Source: Gallionellaceae bacterium (GTDB taxonomy: Bacteria > Pseudomonadota > Gammaproteobacteria > Burkholderiales > Gallionellaceae). Taken from it: a DNA stretch of 40,613 nt. This document shows positions 16,274 through 24,668 of the stretch, piece after piece. Made by a program: the position numbers and the translations under genes. The DNA is taken from NCBI GenBank assembly GCA_009773615.1, contig WSYA01000034.1, positions 1 through 40,613 on the forward strand, read 5' to 3'. How positions within the stretch are numbered: the stretch's first letter is position 1; each line of letters opens with the position of its first letter. The notes below the pieces were generated by a model that did not search any database, was not told where the DNA came from, and saw only the letters and a list, made by a program, of their open reading frames with translations.

Positions 16274-17824
16274 TTATTGGCGGTCTTCGGCGATCATTGC
16301 GCGCGCTCTGCTCTTGCGGTATCGGCGGGTAAACATCCATAACCCCAGCAGCGCAACCGCCAAGTTGCCCAAGCCGAACAATCCCATCACAAAATCGCGC
16401 ACATCTTTCCCCGCGAAATCCAGCCAGTGGAATTTGTGCAGGTAGGAGAAGCTCCAGCCCTCGGCGCGGTCCGCATCGCGCACGACAGTTGCCAACGCAC
16501 CCGTCGCCGTTTCGACGTAATAGCTCAGATGATCCGGCGTGGCATATTCCACGCGCCACACGGGCAGACGTTTGTTGAGAAAACCATATTCCCCCTCGAA
16601 GCGGGTGACGAGCGCAACGTTCGCCACCTTGTCGGCGGGCAGCCCGCTGAATCGCCCCGCCAGTTGCACAACGTGCCTGCGTGCACCCTCCTCCAGTACC
16701 GCACCGCTTTGACTGTCCACATACAGCGTTTGCTGCATTGATTTTTCCTGAGGTTTGGCACTGTGGTCATGCTCGCCGCCGCTCCCGCCGCTCATAGGCG
16801 CAGCAGGTTTGTGCGGCACGGGGAGCAAACGATAGGCCGCCTGCCCGTCCATTTGAGCCAGACCGATCTGGCTCCAGCTGCCATGCCGCAGGCTATCCGG
16901 CAAACCGAGTTGTGCGGCGGGAATATTATTCTCCAGCATCGGCGATACTGCCCGGCGCTTGCTGCCCAACAGATGCCACTCGGCGCTCACCACAAACAGC
17001 AAGGCACTCAAGGAAACCAGGATTCCGACCGTGCGATGCCAGCGTCGCAACGGCAGATGATGCAATTGCAGCGTGCCGCGTTTCCACATGAAGCCGTACA
17101 TCCAGATACCGGAGACCGCACTCAACAACGCCACCGCCAGAAACGCACTGATCAGCAGCGTGCGCAACCCGTCCGCAGTGCGCAGAAAATCCCAGTTGTG
17201 CATGTAGCGGAACAAATATCCCAGCAATGCCTTGCGATCATCCATCAGCGCGGACACGCGCGGCGGACTGGTTTCGATATAGGCACGCAAACCGTCTGCG
17301 CGTTCCAAGTCCACGCGATATACGGGCAGCAGGCGGTTGATATCCAGATAGTCGTCGTCAAACTGCGTCACCAGCGACACGCCGCGCACTTTGCTTTGCG
17401 CATCGCCGGTGAAGTGGCGCGCCAGATATTCGGCGTAACGGGCATCGCCTTCGGCCAGCTCCGCACCGGAATTAACTTCGAAATAGCGCCGTTGCGCCCG
17501 AGCGGAAAAACTCGCTTGGTAATAAGTGGCTCCGTCCCACGCCACCACGCGCAAACCGGACACTTCGGCGATCCCTGCACGCGCCAGCACTTGGGCCGGG
17601 GTCAATGCCCCATGCAGCGCGGGCACAACCTGCGGCGGCTGCATGTTGACCGGGGTCGGATTGAGTCGCGACATGATGGGGTGCATCACCCCGCTCGCGC
17701 CCCACAGCACAACCGCCACGCACGACACTATCCCGAACCAGCGATGGTAGCGGAACAGCCAGCCGCTCAAGCGCGTGGAAAACTTGCACGAACCGCCTGT
17801 GATTGCCGAGTTGTCATCCGCCAT
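16274..17824 (-). CDS. PepSY-domain membrane protein, putative ferrisiderophore or metal reductase
   Basis: The 516-residue protein has four or more membrane segments (about 25-45, 215-240, 265-285, 475-497) separating two periplasmic PepSY modules, as in the PepSY_TM family. Histidines at the membrane edges (FRYHRWFG, YMHNWDF, RRWHRTVG, AEWHLLG, YLHKFHWLDF) could hold haem. Related proteins FpvG and FoxB reduce siderophore-bound iron after uptake; the same role is inferred here from the gene order. A His-rich loop (GGEHDHSAK) near residue 350 may bind metal. The ATG overlaps the stop of the upstream receptor gene by one base (TAATG), so they are coupled. Confidence 0.85.
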   Translation of the reverse strand: MADDNSAITGGSCKFSTRLSGWLFRYHRWFGIVSCVAVVLWGASGVMHPIMSRLNPTPVNMQPPQVVPALHGALTPAQVLARAGIAEVSGLRVVAWDGATYYQASFSARAQRRYFEVNSGAELAEGDARYAEYLARHFTGDAQSKVRGVSLVTQFDDDYLDINRLLPVYRVDLERADGLRAYIETSPPRVSALMDDRKALLGYLFRYMHNWDFLRTADGLRTLLISAFLAVALLSAVSGIWMYGFMWKRGTLQLHHLPLRRWHRTVGILVSLSALLFVVSAEWHLLGSKRRAVSPMLENNIPAAQLGLPDSLRHGSWSQIGLAQMDGQAAYRLLPVPHKPAAPMSGGSGGEHDHSAKPQEKSMQQTLYVDSQSGAVLEEGARRHVVQLAGRFSGLPADKVANVALVTRFEGEYGFLNKRLPVWRVEYATPDHLSYYVETATGALATVVRDADRAEGWSFSYLHKFHWLDFAGKDVRDFVMGLFGLGNLAVALLGLWMFTRRYRKSRARAMIAEDRQ

Positions 17825-19943
17825 TACTTCTTACCGTCGAACGTGTAAGTGGCACCAACCATCACGCTACGCGGAGCGCCAACGGTATAGGTGTTCTGCG
17901 TGTTGGGTGCGTAAGCCCCCACGCCGGAATACGAACTCGAAGCCGAATCGGAATAGCGTTGATCTGTCAGGTTGCGCCCCTGCAACCATGCCTCCCAACC
18001 GCGAGCGAACTCGTAGCTGCCGCGCAAGTTGAACAAACGGTGTCCGTCATAACGCACCGTATTCGCATTGTTCATCCAATAAGCACCTTGCTGCACCATT
18101 TCTAACGCGACACGCACATTGGAAACGGGCTTGTAACCGATTTCCGCAGTGGTGATATTGCTCGGTGCTTGCGGCATTTCCTTCCCGCTGTAATCCAGCG
18201 TAGAAGAGACCTGATAGCTCACGAAAGTATGCTTCGCAATGGTGGTACCAAACCGCGCATCGAATTTATCGCCCGTCCAGTTCAAGCCCAATTCCAAACC
18301 CTGGCTACGCGTGCTTCCCGCGTTGCGGTTGACACTGTTGCCCGGTGCAATCGTGTAGCTCAAGATCGTGTCTTGCCCGTCGAGCTGATACAGAGCGGAA
18401 TCCAATTTTAGTGCGCCATCCAAAAAAGCGATGCGCGCGCCGACCTCATAGTTGTTATACGTTGCCGCCTTCAAGTCAGGAATCGCGGCAACGCCGTAAA
18501 GCGACGACACTTCCGGCGGCGTAAAACCCTGACTGATGTTGGTATAAACACTGGATTCCTTGCTTATCGAATACGTCGCCCCCAACTTCGGACTGGTGTG
18601 GGAAAAACTGCGCGTTTCATTGCGCGCGCCATAGTTGGCTCCCGGCATCAGATTATTGGTGAAGTTGTAACGGATCGCATCATCGCGCACACCCGCCACG
18701 ACTCGCAATGCCTCCAGCGGCGATATTTCATATTGCGCGAACAAGGCGGTATTGTTGATGCCCGCTTGATAGTTGCGCACTCCGGCTTGCGATGTAGCGG
18801 CCACATAGCGGGTATAAATACCGCTGGCATTATCGCGGGTGATGGTGAGGTTATTGCTCCAATAGGGATTGCTGCTATTGTCAAATACACTCCGGCGATA
18901 AGACGCTGCGACAGGAAAGAAAAGTCCTGCTGATGCTTCAAATCAAGGCCCAGCGAACTTACGTGATTGTTGTTTTCTGTTCCCTTGCAGGTCGCTGTCG
19001 CACCGGTGCCGGTGCAGCCGCTAATGGTGTAACTGGGCAATTGGCTGTGATCATTTTGCCGCCCGAATAAAGTGACCGTGGTTTGGCCATTGGCAAGCGT
19101 TTCCCCCTCCCATACCAGATTGGCCCGCATCGTTTTATCTTTGCGATAGGTGAAGGTGTTGTAGCTAAATCCGGGACGTGTACGATAGTCATTCTCGAAC
19201 ACACTCCCGACCATCCCGCTATCCAGATTGCTGTATGTCACCACCGAGTGCAGCAATGACGTTCCACTCAACAGGTAGTCGCCCCGCGCTGTTATCGAAT
19301 CTTTCGCGCCTTTGCTATTCATCTGCCAGTTATTGTTATCGCGGCGGGAGCTATAGGCTGAAACCCGCGCCCCGAAGTCTCCCCAAGTATTGCTGGCGGC
19401 TATATCCCCGCGCCTGAAAGCGTTCACATTGTCGTAACGCGCCCCCGCACTAAAGTAGGGATCCAGCGAAGGACGCGCCGTCAAAAAATTGACCGCGCCG
19501 CCCACGGCATTGCTGCCATATAGGGAAGACACCGCGCCTTTCACCACCTCTACACTCCCCGATCCAGACAAGTTCATTTCGTTGAGGGAGTTGTGGTTGA
19601 ACACGCCCAGCGGGCGAATGGGGATGCCATCTTCCAGATATTGGTAGACCGCATTAGTGCTATTGGGCTGGCGTATACCCATGCTGTGCCGCTCGTTGCC
19701 AAGATCGTTCCAGCTTACGCCGGGAATGCGGTTGATCGCGTCGCCCATCGTTTTTGGCTTGTCGCGTTTGAGCGTTTCCCCGCTTACCACCCCGATCGCC
19801 ATCGGCGTTTCGGATAGCTTTTCCGCAGTGCGCGAGCCGCTCACCACCACCTCATCCAGCATCGGCGTGTCCTCTGCCGCACCCGAAACCTGATTGACCA
19901 CCAGCGCCATCACGCTGAACACGAATAGTTTTTTACCTTGCAT
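17824..19943 (-). pseudogene. TonB-dependent outer-membrane receptor with one frameshift
   Basis: Two overlapping frames join into a receptor of about 706 residues. The first part has a signal peptide (MQGKKLFVFSVMALVVNQ then VSGA), a TonB-box-like start (MLDEVVVSGSR) and a plug domain (TMGDAINRIPGVSW, SVEVVKGAVSSLYGSNAVGG). The second carries most of the barrel, ending VMVGATYTFDGKK. The frame is lost in an AAA run at 18882-18885: one added base would restore VYFDNSSNPYWSNN. The length 2120 is one short of a whole number of codons. The plug resembles FecA-type iron-complex receptors; substrate unknown. I chose the ATG at 19943 because it directly precedes the signal peptide and follows GGGGACGGGG. 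This may be a sequencing error rather than a dead gene, since the rest is well conserved. Confidence 0.85.
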
Positions 19944-19984
19944 CCCCGTCCCCTGAGCTTGAATTATTTTTATAAAGCGCGGGG

Positions 19985-20030
19985 ATTGTAGGGAGGAGAA
20001 ACATGCTTGGGAATGCGACAAATTGTCGCA
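19985..20030 (-). promoter_or_regulatory. Receptor-operon promoter with a 17-base palindromic operator
   Basis: TGCGACAAATTGTCGCA (20014-20030) is an inverted repeat with 8-base arms around one central base. It lies upstream of a good -10 TACAAT (19990-19985, minus strand) that has no recognisable -35. The centre of the palindrome is about 34 bases before the centre of the -10, a typical place for an activator. It does not resemble a Fur box. The regulator is unknown. Confidence 0.5.
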
Positions 20031-20049
20031 CCCCAGAATGCGGAGAGAG

Positions 20050-21270
20050 TTACTGGTAACGCAAAGCCTCGATAGGATCGAGTTGCGCCGCTTTTTTCGC
20101 GGGATAAAAACCGAAGAACACGCCCGTCGCAGTCGCCACGCCGAACGCGATCAGCACCGACATCCACGAAATGATCACTGCGGTGTCGCTCAGCGCATTC
20201 ACCAGCAACGCGCCGCCTATGCCGACCAGCACGCCGATGCAGCATCCCACCACCGAGATGATGATGGCCTCCAGCAAAAATTGCAGCATGATGTCCCGTT
20301 CGCGCGCACCGATGGCTAGACGGATGCCGATCTCGCGCGTGCGCTCGATCACCGAAACCAGCATGATATTCATGATGCCGATGCCGCCCACCAAGAGCGA
20401 AATGGAGGCAATCGCACCGAGCAGCAAGGACATGACGCGCGTGCTTTCTGCGGCGGAATCGGCCACGGCGGTGAGGTTGCGCAGGAAGAAATCGTTATCC
20501 ATGCCCTCGCGGATGCGGTGGCGTTGGCGCAGTAATTCGGTCATCGCGCTCTCCACCGCAGGCATGCCCTCTTGTGTGGTGGTCTGCACCATGGTCATGC
20601 GCACCGTGCCGGGAAATTGACTGCCGAATACTTTGCGCTGCGCTGTCGTGAGAGGAATGAGAATCGTGTCGTCCTGATCGCGCCCGTCCATTCCCTGCCC
20701 CTTCACCCCCAACAAACCGAGCACCACGAACGGGCTTTGGCGTATGCGTATTGTCTTGCCGACCGGGTCTTCATCGCCGAACAAATTCTGCGCCGCCGTC
20801 TTGCCGATCAGTGCCACACGGGTGGCCGAACGCACATCGGAATAGGTGAACCCCGCACCGGACACTACCTGCCACGATCTCACTTCCAGATAATCCGGCG
20901 TTGTACCGATGACCGAAGTATTCCAGTTGTTCGGGCCGTAGACAATCTGCGCATTGCCGGGATGGATGGGCGCCACGGCCTGCACACCCGGCAGCTCGGC
21001 GATGGCCTCCGCATCGGCCACAGTCAGCGTCAGATTACCGCCGCCACCGGAACGCACCCCGCCACTGGTGCTGCTACCCGAAAGCAGCACGAACAGATTG
21101 CTGCCCATCGCGCTGATGCTCTGCTGGATGGCGAATTGCGCGCCCTGCCCTATCGACATCATCAGCACCACCGCCCCCACGCCGATCACCATACCCAGCA
21201 TGGTCAACAAGGTGCGCAAACGGTGCGCCCCCATCGCGCGCCAGGATTCACCGAGCATCGCCCATATCAT
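20050..21270 (-). CDS. macB: MacB-type ABC transporter permease
   Basis: The 406-residue protein has the FtsX/MacB layout: one membrane segment (about 20-42), a large periplasmic domain (about 45-280; SGSSTSGGVRSGGGGNLTLT) and three C-terminal segments (about 283-305, 330-360, 368-390). GGIGIMNIMLVSVIERTREIGIRLA is the typical signature, quoted here in part (GIMNIMLVSVIERTREIG). In MacAB-TolC machines this subunit transmits ATP hydrolysis in the cytoplasm to movement in the periplasm. Unlike E. coli MacB the ATPase is a separate gene, whose stop overlaps this start by ATGA. The Gly/Ser-rich loop in the periplasmic part is specific to this copy. Confidence 0.93.
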   Translation of the reverse strand: MIWAMLGESWRAMGAHRLRTLLTMLGMVIGVGAVVLMMSIGQGAQFAIQQSISAMGSNLFVLLSGSSTSGGVRSGGGGNLTLTVADAEAIAELPGVQAVAPIHPGNAQIVYGPNNWNTSVIGTTPDYLEVRSWQVVSGAGFTYSDVRSATRVALIGKTAAQNLFGDEDPVGKTIRIRQSPFVVLGLLGVKGQGMDGRDQDDTILIPLTTAQRKVFGSQFPGTVRMTMVQTTTQEGMPAVESAMTELLRQRHRIREGMDNDFFLRNLTAVADSAAESTRVMSLLLGAIASISLLVGGIGIMNIMLVSVIERTREIGIRLAIGARERDIMLQFLLEAIIISVVGCCIGVLVGIGGALLVNALSDTAVIISWMSVLIAFGVATATGVFFGFYPAKKAAQLDPIEALRYQ

Positions 21271-21971
21271 GCTGTCACCTCATGTTGCGTAACCTGATCG
21301 CTGACGATGCGCCCGTCGAAGAAGCGCACTTGCCGTTTGGCGTGCTGCGCGATGTCCTGCTCATGCGTCACCAATACGATGGTGATGCCCTCCCGATTCA
21401 GCGCCTCGAACAGCCCCATCACTTCTTCGCTGGTGTGGCTGTCGAGATTGCCGGTCGGCTCATCCGCCAACAGCAGGCGCGGCTGATTGATCAGCGCGCG
21501 CGCGATAGCCACGCGCTGCTGCTGACCGCCGGATATTTTGTTGGGCATGGAATCGCAATATTGCCCCAGCCCCACCTTGGCGAGCATGTCGCGCGCGCGC
21601 CGTTTGCGTTCATCGTGTTTCACGCCGCTGTAGATCAGCGGCAGCGCAACGTTTTCCAGCAGGGACATGCGCGGCAGCAGGTTGAAGCCCTGGAACACAA
21701 AACCGATGGTGCGGTTGCGCAATAAAGCCAGTTCGTCTTTATCCAATTGCGCGACGTGACGGCCATCCAGTACATAGTTACCCGCACTGGGCGCATCCAG
21801 ACAACCGAGGATATTCATGAAGGTCGATTTACCGGAACCGGACGGCCCCATGATGGCGACGAACTCACCCGTCTCGATGAGCAGAGCGACATCTTTCAGC
21901 GCGGGGAATGCCCCGGCGGAAGTCTCGTAAGACTTGTGCAGTCCTTCGATGCGGATGACTTCCTGACTCAT
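21267..21971 (-). CDS. macB: MacB/LolD-type ABC transporter ATPase
   Basis: This 234-residue ATPase has Walker A GPSGSGKST, the Q loop FVFQGFNLLPRMSLLENVALP (family start FQGFNLLPR), signature SGGQQQRVAIARAL, Walker B LLLADEPTGNLD and switch His in VLVTHEQDIA. It energises the permease encoded next. Start and macA stop overlap by one base (TGATG) and its own stop overlaps the permease start. In E. coli the ATPase is fused with the permease; split forms are common in other proteobacteria. Confidence 0.94.
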   Translation of the reverse strand: MSQEVIRIEGLHKSYETSAGAFPALKDVALLIETGEFVAIMGPSGSGKSTFMNILGCLDAPSAGNYVLDGRHVAQLDKDELALLRNRTIGFVFQGFNLLPRMSLLENVALPLIYSGVKHDERKRRARDMLAKVGLGQYCDSMPNKISGGQQQRVAIARALINQPRLLLADEPTGNLDSHTSEEVMGLFEALNREGITIVLVTHEQDIAQHAKRQVRFFDGRIVSDQVTQHEVTA

Positions 21972-23152
21972 CAGAACATTCTTCTCATCGGGGAAGTGTT
22001 GCTCGTTTGCGATTTGCTGACGAGCGCATCGCCGATTACCACCTGATCGCCCGCTTTAAGGTCGCCGCTAACGATTTCGGTATTGCGATTGTCCGTGATG
22101 CCGAGCGTCACGCTGAGCGGAACCAATGCGCCGCCTTGCAACACATACACCGTGCCGGAGAACGCATCATGTTTGGGCTTGCCCGCCTTTGGGGCCGCAT
22201 CGCCGCCGCTCTTTTTTACGGCCTGCGCATTGGCAAGCTTAAAGCGCAGAGCGGCATTGGGAACCAGTAGCACGTCTTTACGTTCTTCCACCGCGATGCT
22301 CACATAAGCCGTCATACCCGGCATCAATAATTGCTCGGCGTTGTCCACATTAACCACGACGTCGTAAGTCACCACGTTCGACTGGATGGTGGGGCTGAGA
22401 CGTATCTGTCTGACCTCGCCTTTGAAATTTCTACCCGCGAACGCATCGACGGTAAATTTCACCGCTTGGCCGACGCGGATATTGCCGATGTCCGCCTCGG
22501 CAAAGTTCGCGTCGATCTGCATCTTGGATAAGTCCTGCGCGATCTTGAACAGCGTCGGCGTCTGCAAGCTGGCCGCCACGGTTTGCCCGACATCCACGGT
22601 GCGATCAACCACCACACCCGACACCGGCGAACGGATCACCGTATACGCCAGATTGGCCAGATCCTTTTCCACAACGGCTCGCGCCAACTGCAGCTGCGCC
22701 TCGGCGGCTTTTTTTGCCTGTACCGTCGTGTCCAGCTCTTGGCGCGAAACATAGGCCTGCTCGAACAAGCTGCGCATACGCCCCTCATTCGCAGTCGCCA
22801 GCTCCAAAGAAGCGGCAGCGCTTTGCACATTGGCTTTGCTTTGCTTCTGCTGCGCCGCCAGCAAAGCATCGTCCAGCTCCAGCAGCACCTGCCCCTTCTC
22901 CACCTTGCTGTTGAAATCGACATATAGCTTTTTGACCGTGCCGGAAACTTGCGTGCCGACATTTACCAACGTCACGGGATTGATCGTGCCATTGGCCGAC
23001 ACGACTTGTTTAACTTCGCCCTTTTCCACCGCCTGCGTTTTGTATTGCGGCTCGGAGGCAGGCGCATAGAACTGCCGATAGGCGACCACACCTCCCGCGA
23101 TAACGAGCGTTAGTACGATCAATGCGAGTAGTGAACGGGACGGCTTCTTCAT
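21971..23152 (-). CDS. macA: MacA-type periplasmic adaptor protein
   Basis: This 393-residue membrane-fusion protein joins the MacB pump to TolC. A signal-anchor (SLLALIVLTLVIAGGVVAY) is followed by a barrel-sandwich/lipoyl region split by a coiled-coil hairpin (about 95-170; KQSKANVQSAAASLELATA) and a second lipoyl half with RSPVSGVVVDRTVDVGQTVA, then beta-barrel and membrane-proximal domains. A Lys/Ala/Gly-rich insertion (VKKSGGDAAPKAGKPKHD) lies near residue 330. The frame is open from 23254, but ATG at 23152 overlaps the tolC stop (ATGA) and directly precedes the anchor, so I use it. Confidence 0.93.
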   Translation of the reverse strand: MKKPSRSLLALIVLTLVIAGGVVAYRQFYAPASEPQYKTQAVEKGEVKQVVSANGTINPVTLVNVGTQVSGTVKKLYVDFNSKVEKGQVLLELDDALLAAQQKQSKANVQSAAASLELATANEGRMRSLFEQAYVSRQELDTTVQAKKAAEAQLQLARAVVEKDLANLAYTVIRSPVSGVVVDRTVDVGQTVAASLQTPTLFKIAQDLSKMQIDANFAEADIGNIRVGQAVKFTVDAFAGRNFKGEVRQIRLSPTIQSNVVTYDVVVNVDNAEQLLMPGMTAYVSIAVEERKDVLLVPNAALRFKLANAQAVKKSGGDAAPKAGKPKHDAFSGTVYVLQGGALVPLSVTLGITDNRNTEIVSGDLKAGDQVVIGDALVSKSQTSNTSPMRRMF

Positions 23153-24525
23153 GGCTGACTCTTCTCTGTTGATTGTCCGGCGCTGTGCGCAGACAATAAT
23201 ATTACGTCTAGGCTGCCCATCGCCTGCGCCAGGGTCGCGCGGTAGATGTTCCAATTATAGGAAGCTTGCACGCGTTGTTGCCGCGCACTCGCCAGCGCAC
23301 TTTGTGCGACCAGCACATCGAGCAGATTTCCCACGCCCGCCTGATAACGCGCCGACGCCACGCGCTCGGATTGCTCCGCGCTATTCACCAGATCGGCAGT
23401 GCTGCGCAAACTTTGCGTGGCTGTTTGCAAATTTTGATAAGCGTTCCAAACATCCAGCGCAATCTGGCGTTTCAGGCGATCACGTTGTGCGCGCCTGGTT
23501 TCCACCTGGGCTTCTGCGGCATACACGCGGTTGGTGGCCGCGCGCCCGGAATAAATCGGTACATTCAGCTTCAGCGACATATCATAGGCGTTGCCCGGCG
23601 CAGTCACATCGCTGCGCGAATTCGTCGCCGTGGCACCGAACGTGATGGTCGGCATATCGCCCGTGCGCACTGCATCGACATTGGCCTGCGCGGCACTTAT
23701 TTGCGCCTCGGCGGCCAGCAGATCGGGGCGGCGCTCACGCGCTGTGGCGATCAATGCATCCACAACGCGCTCGAAATCGGCGGACAGCTCAATCGCGCCG
23801 GTCGCGATCAGCTGGATAGGTCGGTTGGCATCGCGCCCGATCACGTTGGCCAAATTGCCTTGCGCGCTGCGCAGATTTCCTTCGGCCTGAATACGGTTGA
23901 GGCTGGCTTGCGAATACGAGGTCTGCGCTTGCAGCCTGTCCGCCGGCGCACCCGAGCCCACCGTATTGCGCAAGGTGGCCGCTTTCAGACTTTCGGCATT
24001 GGAGCGCTCCGCCTCTTTCGCCGAAGCCAGTGCGGCCTGCGCCGCCTGCACTTGATAGAAGGCTTGCACTGCCGCAAGAAAAACCGTCTGCACCGTGTTG
24101 TCCTGCGTGGCCGCAGCGGCGGCGAGCAGCTGCCGCGAATTCTCCAGCGCGGCACCGCGCGCACCGAAATCGTAGATCAAGTAGGACAGCGTCAGCGCCG
24201 CACTTTTAGTGTCGAGCGGAGAAACCGCACCGGCTCTGTCGCTATAACTGCGCGTCACACCAAGAGTACCGTTCAACGTGGGCAGATATGCGGCTCGGGA
24301 GATTGCCAGTTGCGCCTCCTGATAGCGCGCATTCGCCCACACCTCGCGCGTTTGCGGGTTGCCGCACAGCGCGAGTTCCACCACATCGGCCAAGCCCAAA
24401 GCGTCGCTCTCGGCCACGGCCTTGCAGGGCTGCGGCGCTGGAATTTCGCCCGCATTTACACCCGTGCTCACAACGCACACGAGAAAAATCGCCAGCGCAA
24501 AATTTTTTGGTAAGGGCAGGTTCAT
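23149..24525 (-). CDS. tolC: TolC-family outer-membrane efflux protein
   Basis: The 458-residue protein has a signal peptide (FALAIFLVCVVSTGVNA), a Cys in the mature start (QPCKAV) and a second in ALCGNP, then the duplicated outer-membrane efflux repeat of TolC (ARYQEAQLAISRAAYLPTLN in the first half; QYNLLDVL-type region VGNLLDVLVAQSALASAR in the second). It forms the outer-membrane tunnel for the MacAB-like pump encoded downstream. I use the ATG at 24525 because the longer frame starts with TTG at 24543 and lacks a ribosome site. The mutL gene diverges 143 bases away. Confidence 0.92.
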   Translation of the reverse strand: MNLPLPKNFALAIFLVCVVSTGVNAGEIPAPQPCKAVAESDALGLADVVELALCGNPQTREVWANARYQEAQLAISRAAYLPTLNGTLGVTRSYSDRAGAVSPLDTKSAALTLSYLIYDFGARGAALENSRQLLAAAAATQDNTVQTVFLAAVQAFYQVQAAQAALASAKEAERSNAESLKAATLRNTVGSGAPADRLQAQTSYSQASLNRIQAEGNLRSAQGNLANVIGRDANRPIQLIATGAIELSADFERVVDALIATARERRPDLLAAEAQISAAQANVDAVRTGDMPTITFGATATNSRSDVTAPGNAYDMSLKLNVPIYSGRAATNRVYAAEAQVETRRAQRDRLKRQIALDVWNAYQNLQTATQSLRSTADLVNSAEQSERVASARYQAGVGNLLDVLVAQSALASARQQRVQASYNWNIYRATLAQAMGSLDVILLSAHSAGQSTEKSQP

Positions 24526-24654
24526 TGGTCTATTCGTATTCAACGCTCACAACAGACAAGGCGGATTTATATTCGTTCAATGCCCAGGGAGCATGGCGAT
24601 ACGGGTTCGGATGATACCCGATGTTTGAATCGCATTATGACGCAGCCCCTCCGC

Positions 24655-24660
24655 TATAAT
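24655..24660 (+). promoter_or_regulatory. mutL -10 box; transcript probably leaderless
   Basis: A perfect TATAAT ends 8 bases before the mutL ATG. Transcription should therefore begin a base or two ahead of the ATG, and no Shine-Dalgarno is seen (GCCGCGCC). The -35 is weak. The 143-base gap to the divergent tolC gene must hold promoters for both. Confidence 0.45.
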
Positions 24661-24668
24661 GCCGCGCC

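Noticed and set aside
16763..17848. 361-codon plus-strand frame opposite the PepSY gene
   Set aside because: It is a shadow of a membrane protein gene, and the product is His/Arg/Gln-rich without any family signature.
23266..24513. 415-codon plus-strand frame opposite tolC
   Set aside because: The minus-strand TolC protein is complete with signal peptide and repeats; the antisense product is Arg/Ile/His-rich noise.
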